Source: Osedax fenrisi
Lineage: Eukaryota > Annelida > Polychaeta > Sabellida > Siboglinidae
NCBI GenBank assembly: GCA_964019155.1
Contig: OZ025243.1
Location: 25,138,944-25,202,943, forward strand
Direction: 5' to 3'
DNA: 64,000 bases
Below the pieces are notes generated by a model, which searched no databases, was not told where the DNA came from, and saw only the letters and a program-made list of their open reading frames with translations. A program made the translations under genes and the position numbers. This document shows positions 40,251 through 53,769 of this stretch, one piece after another; the stretch's first letter is position 1; each line of letters begins with the position of its first letter.

Positions 40251-41060
40251 CTAATATATACTATGAATAATAATAGCCAATTTGTTGTCAGATATAACCT
40301 ATTTGGGAGATGAAATGTTCGGTAAAAAGTGAATGAATTCTATTGGAGGGGTTAAATTTAATTCCCAATTTATATAATAAAATACACAAATATTATATTG
40401 TTGTGTCACATAATTATATATTGAATGGAATATAGTATATTCATAATTTTCCCTAACTATAATTACCGAGAAAATACAGTTTTTTAAATAATTTATTCTC
40501 AAACTTCCAATTTTGTTAAGAATTCTTGAATAACGGGAGATACGGCGACCGATAAGTAATCAAGTTTTAATGGATTCAGATCACTGTATATATTGAGTAT
40601 TAATTTATTATATATTTAAGTTGAATATGTCTGTACCATGGTTTAGGAGATACCCAGTGATGACTTTGAAGTCGAATCGCGAATAAAAGTGAATTAAAAT
40701 AACTACAGTAAAACTTATCCGCAAAAAGAATGAAGAAGAAGGAACATTATGGAATCATGCGATTTAATTGAATGTAATATATATATATATAAGAAGTTAT
40801 AGATTATATACAATTTTATTAATCCCATACATATTTTAAGATATATACATATAGATATATAATACATAAGTGAATAGATAAATAATGAATAACAATTTTT
40901 GATATGTAATTTTTATTAGTATCTAATATTAGTATACATGTATATGCATATAGTTATAAGTTAAATTAAATAAATAAATTATTATTACATATATGAAGTT
41001 ATATTATTTAAGTATAATCCTGATAGTAATACGTATGTTAATGTCCGTGATGTCGAGGGT
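40251..41060. other. non-genic stretch between LINE D and the left duplication arm
   Basis: AT-rich sequence of moderate complexity at 40500-40770. No family or coding frame is supported. Confidence 0.45.
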
Positions 41061-41083
41061 GGCGACCGGAAGTGTAACACCCC

Positions 41084-42601
41084 TTAGTTGTTGGTGACCT
41101 CCTCTACCGGCATGTATCCCACGTTGCCGATCTCCCTGACTCCGACCTGCGTGTACAAGGCTACGGTTATAATACGTATACGCTATATTGTTATTGCAAT
41201 TACAATTATCATTTGTATTATTATAATTAATATTATTATAATTAATATTATTATAATTAATATCATTATAATTAATATTATTAAAATTAATATTTTTATA
41301 ATTAATAATTCTTATTTATATATTTAACGATTTATTATTTAAGTATATATGGTATACTACACGATATTAAAGTTATAACTACACAAAATAAGATTATCAT
41401 CACCAAGAGATACCGCCACACACTTCATACAGAAGACTGACTAACCGTTCCATCCGACTCTATAGTCACGTGACTAATGGAGGCGTTAGCCACGCCCATC
41501 CTTAGCCACGCCTCCGCAGGGAACTGCAGCACCCGACACACGAAATAACGAATCACGTTCGCGTGACACACGAAAACTTCGTGACTGTCGGCTGCTTGGT
41601 CGGGATGGGCTCGGTGGAAATACTTGCGGAATGCGCTTTCTATCCTCAACCCGTCCTTAGCCACTTGCTGCGTAAGGGGCGTGGGGTTATGTGTGTTATA
41701 TGGTAGGTTATAGAACTCTGCAACGATACGATGTAATGATAAAACAATAAAGTTATGTATGTACTAGGTGTGTATCTATAATTGATGATTACTGGTGTTT
41801 AAAGAATAGCACACATGTAAGATAGGCTTCACTAGAGATAACAGGTGGGCATAACAACCTTAGAGTCGGGGACCCAGTTGTTGATAGTAGGGACGGGACA
41901 TACCGGAGCACCTTCGCACAGCAGCGCGCACCTCTCCATAGGCTTGTCGGGGCTGATGTAAGACTTGATGATAACTGCGGTGTCCACAGCCCGGGGCATA
42001 GTGCTGCAATACATCCGGTCTACGGGTATGCCCATCGCTTTTATCCGCTGCCCGGTGTAGGAGGCTTGCCGGGCACCTGGTGAGTGAGTTGTACATTAAT
42101 AATAGTATAGGTGGCGCTAGTAGTAGTGGCGGTAGTATTTATAGTGTTAGATATAGGGTTATAGTACTAGCAAAGCCCACGGCTTTGGTATTATTAATGA
42201 TGATAGTATTAGTTGTGATAGTAGTATACTACTAGTTCTATTAATGAACTATAGTTCTATTAGTAGTAATAGTAGTAGTAGTAGTAGTAGTATAAGTAGT
42301 AGTAGTAGTGCTGTTAGTATATATAAGCTATATATTGTAATAGCATGATTACTGATATAAACCGAGTTCGGTGAGAAGACACTCATCCTGATCCTCTTCG
42401 CATACTGTGTACTGGCCGTGACGGATGAGGATAATATTCCTAGCAGCTGATGACTCATCTTTAAACTTGTGACGCATGCTGGGAGCTATGTCCCACAGAT
42501 GATCCCATTTCACAGCGTCTCCGTTCTCTTCGAAACGACCAACTTGGGGTACTAGATAATGTGGCAGTATTGTTAATGTCTATGAGTATATGTGTATTAC
42601 T

Positions 42602-42642
<41 letters not shown>

Positions 42643-43145
42643 TGGTCAATAATTATTTAATAATAATAATAATAATATAAATAAGGCTTAGATAAATAAT
42701 TTGTTATAGGTTATATAACTAATATATACAAACAAATACATATTATTATTAGTATTATATATACGATATATTTATATTAATTAAATACTAAATTTAATTA
42801 AATATTAACTAAATAATATAAAATGTACTATGAATTATAGAATTATATATTTATAATGTTAATATAATCATATCGTTATATACTATTACCGATATCGGCC
42901 TCTAGGGTAGAATAGTAGGACTACTAACTTAGTTTCTTAGTAGCTCCAGTAATGTTAACTTGGGTTGCGGATTTCTTCAACTTGTTGTTATTATTGAGAC
43001 GTGTGGACATACGTCTAGGAGTCGTGGCTTTCTTAGCGACCGGGGAGTCTCGGGTCAAGGACACCGCTGATTTAGTTCTGGTGACCTTCGCTTTAGTTGA
43101 CCTCTGATTCTTGGAACTGGCACGTGGTCTCTTCTGGTAAGGCAT
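41084..43145 (-). CDS. PGAM5-like serine/threonine phosphatase, left copy
   Basis: Histidine-phosphatase-superfamily enzyme; in animals PGAM5 dephosphorylates Ser/Thr (and His) on protein partners, usually at mitochondria. Exons: 43145-42929, 42551-42363, 42076-41859, 41667-41446, 41146-41084; 909 bp, 302 residues plus TAA (human PGAM5 is 289). Catalytic residues are all present: RHG (Arg116, His117), Arg164 in TMPRA, Glu190 in CEGAP, His243 in CHANVIR. The WDHLWD motif at 88-93 corresponds to the WDPNWD segment that drives PGAM5 ring assembly. Residues 1-72, exon 1, are very basic (KRPRASSKNQRSTKAK, PRRMSTRLNNNNKLKK) with no hydrophobic anchor. Exon 1 also ends as a 73-codon frame, but a GTTAGT donor after CTA-A joins in phase to exon 2, so I read it as the first exon. 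It differs from the right copy at residues 82 (Asn), 126 (Asp), 204 (Val) and 293 (Tyr). Transcribed away from the spacer. Confidence 0.9.
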
Positions 43146-43230
43146 TTCAGTATCGGAACTCTGTGTGTGTACGGATTATGTATACATTATATGTGTAGGT
43201 TATATATATATAATGTATACATGATACTAT

Positions 43231-43308
43231 TACGCGACGTTACATAACAGTACGTAACAAACGATGTTACGTAATATTAGTAGCTGATTACGTCATTGTT
43301 ACGTCACT
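43231..43308 (-). promoter_or_regulatory. cluster of TTACGTAA/TGACGTAA-like sites, left copy
   Basis: Within about 165 bp upstream of the left ATG, at least five CGTAA-type words (TTACGTAA, GTTACGTAC, GTGACGTAAC, TGACGTAAT) are crowded together. Such words are bound by bZIP factors (CREB/ATF, C/EBP, PAR families). The same cluster is kept upstream of the right copy, which supports a promoter role. The proposed role is inferred, not shown. Confidence 0.4.
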
Positions 43309-43937
43309 ACCCGTGTACTAATGTGTGGTCGCATACCTATATGATGTATGTGTATGAGAGAGAGCTAACCCGGTATATTACGTACAAGTTATACGCTTAT
43401 ATTTCAGAAATGCAGCTTCTTCCTAGAAGAGATGAAAAACAATGCTAACAAATTCTATTTTTAGAATCGTAACTGTTTACGTTATTGTTATTGTTACGTT
43501 TTTGATCACGTGTTTTATTTATTAAACAATTTTATTTATTTAATTATCGTTAAATCGCGATATAATAATGTTAATTATAAAATAAATAAATAATATATAC
43601 ATATGATGTGTGGTGGTAAAAGTTTCAGATGTATTTGCTGTTATTTTATAGACTTTACGTTAATAAATAAATAAAGTTTACGCGTAGTGATATGTTAAAA
43701 TTATAAATTGATATTAACATCCGCTAATAATCTTTGCGAATAAAATTACGAAGATTTCCTATATTTAACTGATAAGTTTGTAAATAAATGTATCGTTATC
43801 GACTATAGTATCAATAATACTGTATCATATATGATATATTCTTACTACATTAATATAGGTATACCTATATATATACAATAAGGTACACCCTATGTAGTGT
43901 ATAGTATATACTACTATATATTATACTTACTATAGAT

Positions 43938-44139
<202 letters not shown>

Positions 44140-44915
44140 CTTTTCCTTACTAATACGATACTTTTACTATATCTCGAGTTTACGAATAATGTAGCTAATA
44201 TTATATGTATATGAATACATAGCCAAACTTATTTTAAATTATCCTTCATTATACCCTGCATCTAATATTTCTAAACCACGGTTTCATTCTAATAACTCCT
44301 CTCCATCGTATGTTAGTGCTATATTAACCTACTTTCTCATTCTCGTGTTATTTATGTCTAACCTTTTCTCAGTTTTCTTCGTATAATCATATTATTATTC
44401 CCCCAGCCATACCATATGTTCACCCTATACCATAATCGCCAAATCTATATATATATATATATATATATATATCATACGGTGTCACAATAACAACCTAACT
44501 AATATTTGATATATATATATATACTTATATTACCTCTATTATAACCCTGCCCCAGAATCAGTCAAATGTTATTACTTCTAGACACATTACTAAGCTAATG
44601 AATTTAAAATGTTCCTCTAGTCATACACAAACCCTTATATTATCTAGTTCAGCTCCCTCGAAGTCATTATCCATACGATCCATAGCTAATTAATGAATAA
44701 ACTCACACTCTCTTTGAACACCTTATTCCTTCTTAATCGAACTATAGTTTAGAACTATAGTATGTATATATACATTCACAGTATTATTAATTGACTTTAT
44801 AAAATGTCCCCATTATTATATCACTTCTCTCTCATTTCTTACCAACACTTCTACCTTGCGTTTCACTAATATCTATGCTCGTGATGTGGTTTTCTAGTAC
44901 CTAATAAATATATAC
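44140..44915. other. spacer sequence, nothing recognised
   Basis: Pyrimidine-rich on the plus strand, with a (TA)n tract at 44447-44472. Possibly old LINE sequence, but no motif is recognisable. Confidence 0.4.
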
Positions 44916-44917
44916 TA

Positions 44918-45821
44918 GGAGAAAGTAACCGAATACGGACAGTGCCGAATACGGACACTCTAAGTATCTCAGAAACCATAAATCCTACAAAAAAATGTTT
45001 AATGAATAAAATATTCATAATTATATAAATAGTCTAAAAAAGTATTTTTTATTTTTTTATTTTCCAAATATTGCTGATATATCCAATAAACTGATTTTTT
45101 TATTACGTTTTTAAATTTATGAAAAAAAATGTCAAATTAAAACATTCTCAAGAATATACAAATGTATCGATATAAAACATAACAATATATTATTAAAAAA
45201 TAAAGCATTCTAAAATTATATACATAATTTCTATATTTTTTATCAAATATTCATTAAGTTATAAGCATATATCAATATTTCATATAAGTACCTAATACGG
45301 ACACTCTATGTGTCTTAATACGGACACCATATAACCAATCAGCGCGCAGCGTATGAACTATTCTGATTTTCATAAAAAATCGCGTGCGTTATAATATTAA
45401 TATCACCAATAAAACTTAATCTAAAATTGTAATTATTTAGATACTTCAATTGTATTATTAATTAAAAAAATAATAAAAATAAATAAATTATTAACTAATT
45501 AAATTAGAATAAATTGTTCATAAAATTATTTATAAATAATGTAATTATAATTTGTCAGAATGATTCATCAATAATATATAGTTTATCTAGTGGTATATAG
45601 GGTGTCCGTATTATTACACAGGGTGTCCGTATTCGGACATGGGTACCGAATACGGACACCCCCGCTATATATGGAATTAAAAGGTTAAATAAAATTTTAA
45701 AATCACAATTATACTTCTAATCATATAATATTAATATATTGTAATTTTTGAATAAAAATAATGAGTAATAAAATGTTAAGACCATTTATTGTTAAAGTGT
45801 CCGTATTAGGTTACTTTCCCC
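44918..45821. mobile_element. TIR element family B, second full copy
   Basis: A 904-bp element with TA at 44916-44917 and 45822-45823. Left end GGAGAAAGTAACCGAATACG; right end GTGTCCGTATTAGG then TTACTTTCCCC. Eight words of the family type: two at the left end, two near 45293-45330, two direct and one inverted at the centre, one at the right end. The centre is a perfect palindrome: GGGTGTCCGTATTCGG (45621-45636), a 9-base spacer, and CCGAATACGGACACCC (45646-45661). Non-coding. Confidence 0.88.
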
Positions 45822-46079
45822 TACATATATATGTTATGCATATATGTATTCGTCATTATTTACTAGACTTATTGATACGGTACTATATCATATCTAAAAC
45901 CGAAACTCATACAAATACCGTAACAAATATTTGTCAATAATCGTTCTCAAACATTTGAACTAAGGGATACAAATAATCCTCTTTTATTTCCACTTTCCTC
46001 ATTCCAGAATCAGATCTACCAAAATGGTTTTATTCATTTGATCAATATAGAAAATCATTTAAAAATAATTCTTCCTATC

Positions 46080-47112
46080 AAGCTTGACAAGTCTCCAATA
46101 TAACCTTAATCAATATTAATTCTCTGAGGTCAAATATCTCCCTTCTGTTTTCTTACCTTAAATTGAAATGTTGTATTATAATCGCATTGACTGATACTTG
46201 GATTGCTAATGATGACTCTGACATATTTGCTTCCATCTTGGAATTTAAATATACTTCTATATCGCCATATGATAAACGAGCCGTGCTGATCAGGTGGCTT
46301 TTTTTAATTTGTACTTCTCAATGCTTTCCATTCCTTCCCTTCTCATATATTGATTATCTTTCGCTAACACTTACTTGTTTAATTCTACATATCACTGTAA
46401 TTAATCGCTCCCCAAAACCTGTATGCATTTATTATTTGATGAATTACATGATTTTATCCATCCCTACTTTTATTTCATCTTCTTCCTATTTACCGATAAT
46501 TCTTGATGACTTAAATTATAAGTTTAATTCTCCTACATATCCATATCGTTAATTAAAACTATTAACTAAGTTTTTTCCTTTTGCAAATAGTATCCTTGTG
46601 CCTCATATATTTTCCAATCCACCCTAGTATTAATATACTAGATATGATAATTACACCCTAATCCGATCCTATTAATAGATGTATAAACTATAACTCCTTC
46701 CCACAAATTCTAAGAAAACTAACTGATTATTGTATTGAGATATTCTCTGTAAATATAAAATTCACGAAGATTAAACGAAAACGTATTAGGACATATATAG
46801 ATATATATACCTACATATATAGATGTTAAGTATATTGACCTACCAAGATTTCTGAGAAATATCAAACATTTATTTCATCTCCTATTCCTCTCTGTCCGGT
46901 ACTCCTGAACTCAGTTCTCCAATATAGTATAAATATATATGTACATATAAAATCTTAATTACAACATTAATTACCTACCTATCTTGTTATCCATTGTCAT
47001 CTCACGAACTTTTAAGAGGATTTTTTGGAAAATGGTGAAGAAATTAAAAAAAAATCCTTCCATTGAAACAAAATTAGCTCCAACATCTAATATACATCTA
47101 ATACCTCTCGTT
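46080..47112 (+). mobile_element. LINE family A endonuclease remnant
   Basis: Between 46100 and 46550 the plus strand reads LRSNISLLFSYL, IIALTDTWIANDDSDIFAS, after a slip VINRSPKP, and ILDDLNYKFNSP. These are decayed versions of the endonuclease motifs in the minus-strand LINE A (ALTETWI, VIYRPPKP, ILGDFNYHFNS). The catalytic Gly-Asp pair is altered to Asp-Asp. The remaining 500 bp has no clear frame. Confidence 0.7.
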
Positions 47113-47115
47113 ATG

Positions 47116-47683
47116 TATAATTAATTTTATGAACAATTTATTCTAATTTAATTAGTAAATAATTTATTTATTTTTATTATGTTTTTTAATTAATAATACA
47201 ATTTAAGTTTCTAAATAATACAAATTTTAGATTTAGATTTTGTGGTGGTATTATATTATAACGCACGCGGTTTTTATGAAAATCAGAATAGTTCATACGC
47301 TGCGCGCTGATTAGTTATAGGGTGTCCGTATTAGAGGCTTCTAAATATATGCTAATAATTTAATTAATATTTTATAACAAATATAGAAATTATATATATA
47401 ATTTTAGAATTCTTTATTTTTTAATAATATAGTGTTATATTTTATATCAATACATTTGTATATTCTTGAGAAGGTTTTAAGATGACATTTGTTTTCATAA
47501 ATTTAAAAAAGTAATAAAAAAATCAGTTTATTGGATATATCAGCAATATTTTGAATAATTAAAAAATAAAAAATACTTATTTATACTAATTATATAATTA
47601 TAAATATTTTATTCATTGCACATTTTTTACTATGATTTATGGTTACTGAGATACCGAGAGTGTCCGTATTCGGTTACTTTCCC
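47116..47683. mobile_element. half copy of TIR element family B
   Basis: Corresponds to the part of the 33518-34444 element from about 33795 to its right end: TTATGAACAATTTATTC, the palindrome-side GGTTATAGGGTGTCCG, and terminal GTGTCCGTATTCGG then TTACTTTCCC with TA after it. The other half, including the central palindrome, is missing. Confidence 0.75.
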
Positions 47684-48056
47684 TATACATACGTATACAC
47701 ACGTGTATGTTATACGGGTATACCTAAGTATGTATGTAAAGCATGCGTAACGATGACGTGTAAGGTGACTCACTACCGGGTTCCACGTGTAGGTACCGTA
47801 CGTTTATGAAGTACACACACTATGTTTATGCCTTCAGACATATTTATATCAGATTTTATAAAAAAAACTGGACATATTTGGAGTATAATACAATACATTA
47901 TAGGTTTATATCCTATAGATTTATTGTTATTTATTTAATTATATAAAACTTAAATATAGTATTTTCATTCATATACGATAAATATATAAGTCCATATTAA
48001 TTAAGATATATATATATATATCTTAATTAAGTCTAATATTCATAATGAGTATATAA

Positions 48057-48101
<45 letters not shown>

Positions 48102-48554
48102 GAATTTATCATAGTCACTCACGTATTTGAATGTATTTAACAGCGTATCATTACTTTTATTCGCAAAGATTATTAGCGGATATTAATATTAATTTATATT
48201 TTAATATATTAATGCGCACAATTTATTTATCGCGACCCATATATATTAGAACAAATAAATCTGAAACTTTTAACACCACACATCATATGTATATATTATT
48301 TATTTATTTAATAATTAACACTATTATATCGCGATTTAACGACAATTAAATAAATTTATTTTTTAATAATTATCACGTGAAACGTAAACAGTTAGGATTC
48401 TAAAAATAGAATTTGTTAGCATTATTTTTCATCTGTTCTCGGAAGAAGCTGCATTTCTTAAATATAAGCGTATAACTTGTACGTAATATACCGGGTTAGC
48501 TCTCTCTCACACATACATCATATAGGTATGCGACCACACATTAGTACACGGGTA

Positions 48555-48630
48555 GTGACGTAACAATGACGTAAGCAGCTACTACTATTACGTAACATAG
48601 TTTGTTACGTACTGTTATGTAACCTCGCGT
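48555..48630 (+). promoter_or_regulatory. cluster of TTACGTAA/TGACGTAA-like sites, right copy
   Basis: Counterpart of the left cluster, about 85 to 160 bp upstream of the right ATG: GTGACGTAAC, TGACGTAAG, TTACGTAAC, GTTACGTAC and TATGTAAC within 80 bp. Confidence 0.4.
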
Positions 48631-48716
48631 AATAGTATCATTGTTACATTATATATATATAACCTACACATATAATGTATACATAATCCGTACACACACA
48701 GAGTTCCGATACTGAA

Positions 48717-51152
48717 ATGCCTTACCAGAAGAGACCACGTGCCAGTTCCAAGAATCAGAGGTCAACTAAAGCGAAGGTCACCAGAACTAAATCAGCGGTG
48801 TCCTTGACCCGAGACTCCCCGGTCGCTAAGAAAGCCACGACTCCTAGACGTATGTCCACACGTCTCAATAATAACAACAAGTTGAAGAAATCCGCAACCC
48901 AAGTTAACATTACTGGAGCTACTAAGAAACTCAGTTAGTAGTCATACTATTCTTCCCTAGAGGCCGCGTAATAGTATATAACGATATGATTATATTAACA
49001 TTATTAATATATTATGCTATAATTAATATTATAAATATATTATAATATAATTTATATTAAATTGTATTTAATTAGTTTAGTATTTAATTAATATTAATAT
49101 ATATATATATATTATAGTATTATAATAATATTTATTAATAGTTTTATTATATAGATTATTTTTATTAGTATTACATAATTATTGACTATATACTTATAAG
49201 CTATATATATATATATTAGCAAATATGGTTCACTCCCTATCTAAGCGTATACGCTTATTACATTATAATGTAATTATTGTAATATAGTTCCGATAGCACG
49301 AGATGGATAAACATGAATTATTATAATTATATTTACTATTATTAATTCATAAGGTAATTAATCTAATTATCAGACTAATATAATTTTGATATTGTAATAT
49401 ATATATGAATTATAATAAAAAATTATATTACATTTTTTTTCTGAAAACTTACTTTTCGATATATATCGAATTTTTATATGTATATCTTAATTTAAGATTA
49501 TGAGGGTATTATTTTGTGAATTTACATGTAAATAGATATGAAATCCAAAAATAGATTTTCGTTCTATTACCCGTCGCAGTTGTGCTAATGTCGTTTTATC
49601 TTTGATATCAGTAATATATTACTACATGTATACACACATACTCATAGACATTAACGATACTACCACGTTGCCTAGTACCCCAAGTTGGTCGTTTCGAGGA
49701 GGACGGAGATGCTGTGAAATGGGATCATCTGTGGGACATAGCTCCCAGCATGCGTCACAAGTTTAAAGATGAGTCATCAGCTGCCAGGAATATTATCCTC
49801 ATACGTCACGGACAGTACACAGTGTGCGAAGAGTATCAGGACGAGTGTCTTCTCACCGAACTCGGTTTATATCAGTAATCATGCTATTACAATCTATAGC
49901 TTATATATATACTAACAGCACTACTACTACTACTAATACTACTACTACTACAACTAACAGAACGACTACTACTACTACTACTACTACTACCGGCACTATC
50001 AGAATTTATACAACTACTATCAGAACTAATACTAATAATCATTACTATATCTACCACTATAAATACTAGTGCCACCTATACTATTATTAATGTACAACTC
50101 ACTCACCAGGTGCCCGGCAAGCCTCCTACACCGGGCAGCGGATAAAAGCGATGGGCATACCCGTAGACCGGATGTATTGCAGCACTATGCCCCGGGCTGT
50201 GGACACCGCAGTTATCATCAAGTCTTACATCAGCCCCGACAAGCCTATGGAGAGGTGCGCGTTGCTGTGCGAAGGTGCTCCGGTATGTCCCGTCCCTACT
50301 ATCAACAACTGGATCCCCGACTCTAAGGTTATTATGCCCACCTGTTATCTCTAGTGAAGCCTATCTTACATGTGTGCTATTCTTTAAACACCAGTAATCA
50401 TCAATTATAGATACACACCTAGTACATACATAACTTTATTGTTTTATCATTACATCGTATCGTTACAGAGTTCTATCACCTACTGTATAACACACATAAC
50501 CCCACGCCCCTTACGCAGCAAGTGGCTAAGGACGGGTTGAGGATAGAAAGCGCATTCCGCAAGTATTTCCACCGAGCCCATCCCGACCAAGCAGCCGACA
50601 GTCACGAAGTTTTCGTGTGTCACGCGAACGTGATTCGCTATTTCGTGTGTCGGGTGCTGCAGTTCCCTGCGGAGGCGTGGCTAAGGATGGGCGTGGCTAA
50701 CGCCTCCATTAGTCACGTGACTATAGAGTCGGATGGAACGGTTAGTCAGTCTTCTGTATGAAGTGTGTGGCGGTATCTCTTGGTGATGATAATCTTATTT
50801 TGTGTAGTTATAACTTTAATATCGTGTAGTATACCATATATACTTTAGTCTTGTTTAGATGAGCGCGTGCTTGTGTGTGATGTGTGGCGATTTTAATGAT
50901 AAACTCGGGTAGTTTCTTAATTATACATTAATTGATAAATAAATAATTATAATAGTATAGTTTATATTGCTATAATCTACATTACATAAAGTTTATACAT
51001 AAATAATTACAGTACTATGTAAAATTGAACTAGTATAGTAATAATGCATTATTGTATTATATTGTTAATACATTTGAATGTATTCGCAGGTCGGAGTGAG
51101 GGAGATTGGCAATGTGGGATTCATGCCGGTAGAAGAGGTCACCAACAACTAA
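48717..51152 (+). CDS. PGAM5-like serine/threonine phosphatase, right copy
   Basis: Exons: 48717-48933, 49676-49864, 50110-50327, 50519-50740, 51090-51152, the same sizes (217, 189, 218, 222, 63) and phases as the left copy, giving 302 residues plus TAA. Residues 1-72 are the basic leader rich in Lys, Arg, Ser and Thr. WDHLWD is at 88-93, the RHG signature at 116-118 inside IILIRHGQY, Arg164, Glu190, His243. RYFVCRVLQFPAEAWLR and the GFMP C-terminal segment are typical of PGAM5. Both copies look functional at sequence level; no stop or splice defect separates them. The leader has no membrane segment or evident mitochondrial presequence helix and carries NLS-like basic clusters, so nuclear or cytosolic location is possible (inference). 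Donors are GTTAGT, GTTTAT, GTTATT and GTTAGT. Confidence 0.92.
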
Positions 51153-51300
51153 GGGGAGTTACACTTCCGGCAACAACAACGGAACTGACAACAAGGGAAA
51201 TAACCTCGAAACGAGAATTTATCATCTATTACTACGTTTGAACTAGATCAGCGCTGTGGTAGATGTTTTTAAGTCGTGTATACAAATTAAAAGTAACACT

Positions 51301-51306
51301 AATAAA
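51301..51306 (+). terminator. polyadenylation signal candidate
   Basis: AATAAA 149 bp after the stop of the right PGAM5 copy, the first one downstream, in a region of moderate complexity. It lies outside the duplicated arm, so the left copy must use a different signal. Confidence 0.5.
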
Positions 51307-51309
51307 TAT

Positions 51310-52948
51310 AATACACCAACATATTATTTACTACTTGTACACCAACATTTATAGGAATAATAAATATTATAAAGATCTACAAATACAAACACCTATATAT
51401 ATATATTACTACATTATTTGGTATATGTATTACATATACATGTAATGATTTCATGTTCTATCGTCCTCATTATCTTCACAGCTAGTGGAGACCAATAATT
51501 ATTGGTAACTTGAACTACCAATGTAACTATACTATTCTCCCCATGTGATTTCACTGAGTCTCTTCCCTCTATTAGGAACCTTAAACTGTGTCCTCGATAG
51601 TATAGTTATAATGCAGTATACTCCCACTATATCTAGATAATAGCTAAAAGATGGTGAATTACTGCTGATCCTGTATCTCCCTGGTTAAAATACGATCCTT
51701 CATCTACGAGATCATTCAGAATATTATATATTATTTTAGTAATGACATACAATTGTTTATATATATATATATAGGCTATACCCAGAAGAATAATAAATCC
51801 TATTACAAATCTTAATATAACGAGATTATAGCTTTGAAACAAATAGAATATAGACCCTCAAATTATTTAAAATTATAGTTTATTACGAAAATAAACTTCC
51901 TCCCGAACAAAGACCCCATTTAATCGAACAATTCCACCTAATTAGGTCATCTCTGAATTCGCTAACAACAAAATGTCTCATTATTAATACTAATATATCT
52001 GTCTTTTCGATACTTTCACATTCCTCTAACGTGTTCTATTACCCACATAACATGTTCTTTACACCTCCCCTACACGGTATTCATGTTCTACTGCTCGTAT
52101 GTCAGTCATAATCTACTTACAGCTGTCTATAGATACTAAACGTATACCAATGTAATGTTCACCTATGGGGGAGTTAAGTAGGGTTAGATCTGGAGGTATG
52201 CAATTCTTGCATTATCACGGTTGTGTGTCATAATGTATGTAATATCATGGGAAACTTTTGTTGCGGAAAGTGAGACTGATTGGTATTAATAAGCAACGGT
52301 ATAGGTTTATCATATCTATTTATAGCACTAACTATAGATGGTATTAGTGTTAATTTGTACATTCAGTACATATAGCTTGTTATGAGGAGTTATCAGGCAA
52401 GATGTAATAGTTTTGTTCAATTGGTATATAATGATGATAATAATAATAATAAATGTAGTTTACATGTTTTAATGTATTCAATGGATTTCATAAACAAATA
52501 ATTGATTTCCAATAATAATTTTAAACAAAAAAGGAAATTATAAATGCATATATATATACCATTATTATTATTACATTGTAATATAACATAATAATGGTCG
52601 TTTTTAAACATTTTAAGATTTAAATAATACAATTATATTTGTTAAATTATTTTTTTAAATTATTTATAACATGTTTAAAAACATAATTTATATTTTACTT
52701 GTAGAAATACATATATTTCTTAATTTGTATATTTAATAAAGTAGTTATTTGCACAATACATTTATTGACACAATACTGACACTATTACACATCATATCAA
52801 TGCTACATTGACACTATACTGACACATTTCTGACACTTGATTAAACATCATGTTGAACATTACTCAGGCTCCTTGATCGAGACTCCTGAAAACATTGTAA
52901 CATATTGTATGTCATATATAGATAGGTATAATTGTGATATATAATAGG

Positions 52949-52993
<45 letters not shown>

Positions 52994-53138
52994 TATAGAT
53001 GGGTATATAGATAGTGTATATAGGTATGTATATAGTTATAATTAAGTGATGGGCTGGAAATATTACAATATTATAATTATAGAATAAATGCATAATTATA
53101 GAATTTATAAACACTTGTTCTATAATAATAAAACATGT

Positions 53139-53174
<36 letters not shown>

Positions 53175-53765
53175 TATAATAATGTATGTATCATTAACAT
53201 ATGCAACGAATGGATTTAAAATATTCGCTATCCTTAGATTAGTCTTAACTAACTTAATCTTATAATATATATAAGTTGTATTAATTTGTATTAATAAAAT
53301 AGACTTAATTCAATCTAAATTACTAATTTCGAGGTAAATCTTATTGCAGCATATACATTATTATTATTGTTTAATATTTAGGTGTTATTTAAAAATATAC
53401 ATATATCAAATATCAAGATATTACATAAGTATAATATAGATTTATTATAAAAGGTTATGTGCATTAGTATAATGTGAAACTACGGCAAAACAATTGCTGA
53501 CCTTATTTATATTGATGAATAATAATTATATGAACATGATATATTATTTATTTTTGATGAAAAACTTTATTAATGTACTTATACCTCAAATACAACCTGT
53601 ATGTAAATAATCTAATATTTCACTTTAAAATAAAATCCATTTTAAAATTTATTTCTTATAAAAAGCTAAATTTTCATTCATTCATTATGTATATCATTCA
53701 TTCATAATATTACTACTTTCCTAAATGTAGTACATTAAAAATTTATAAATTAATTAAATTTAATA
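51310..53765. other. non-genic stretch, nothing recognised
   Basis: Moderate-complexity sequence at 51440-52400 without a coherent frame; (TA)n at about 52953-52992 and 53142-53171; AT-rich otherwise. Confidence 0.45.
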
Positions 53766-53769
53766 ATTT

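Larger units (their letters stand above)
41063..43746. repeat. left arm of large inverted duplication
   Basis: Reverse complement of 48156-51172 with unequal divergence. It contains a complete PGAM5-like gene, about 600 bp of 5' flank, and about 20 bp beyond the stop. Inner shared limit: ATCCGCTAATAATCTTTGCG at about 43720-43740. Outer shared limit: just past the stop, where ACACTTCCGG is the last clear match. The arms differ in length because introns 1 and 4 are longer on the right. Confidence 0.9.
48156..51172. repeat. right arm of large inverted duplication
   Basis: Inverted match to 41063-43746. Exons 1, 3 and 4 and intron 3 are nearly identical between arms, while introns 1, 2 and 4 and exons 2 and 5 are more diverged. 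The inner limit is at TTCGCAAAGATTATTAGCGG (about 48159). Intron 1 is 742 bp here against 377 bp on the left. Confidence 0.9.

Noticed and set aside
41860..42096. 78-codon minus frame (and its right-arm counterpart at 50069-50326)
   Set aside because: Wrong frame of PGAM5 exon 3. The true frame carries TMPRA and EGAP and joins in phase to both neighbours.
48717..48938. Stand-alone 73-residue basic protein gene
   Set aside because: Possible, but the GTTAGT donor before the stop joins in phase to PGAM5 exon 2 in both copies, so I treated it as exon 1; the alternative is kept in the findings.
49824..50069. Thr-rich 81-codon frame
   Set aside because: Reads an ACT trinucleotide expansion in PGAM5 intron 2.
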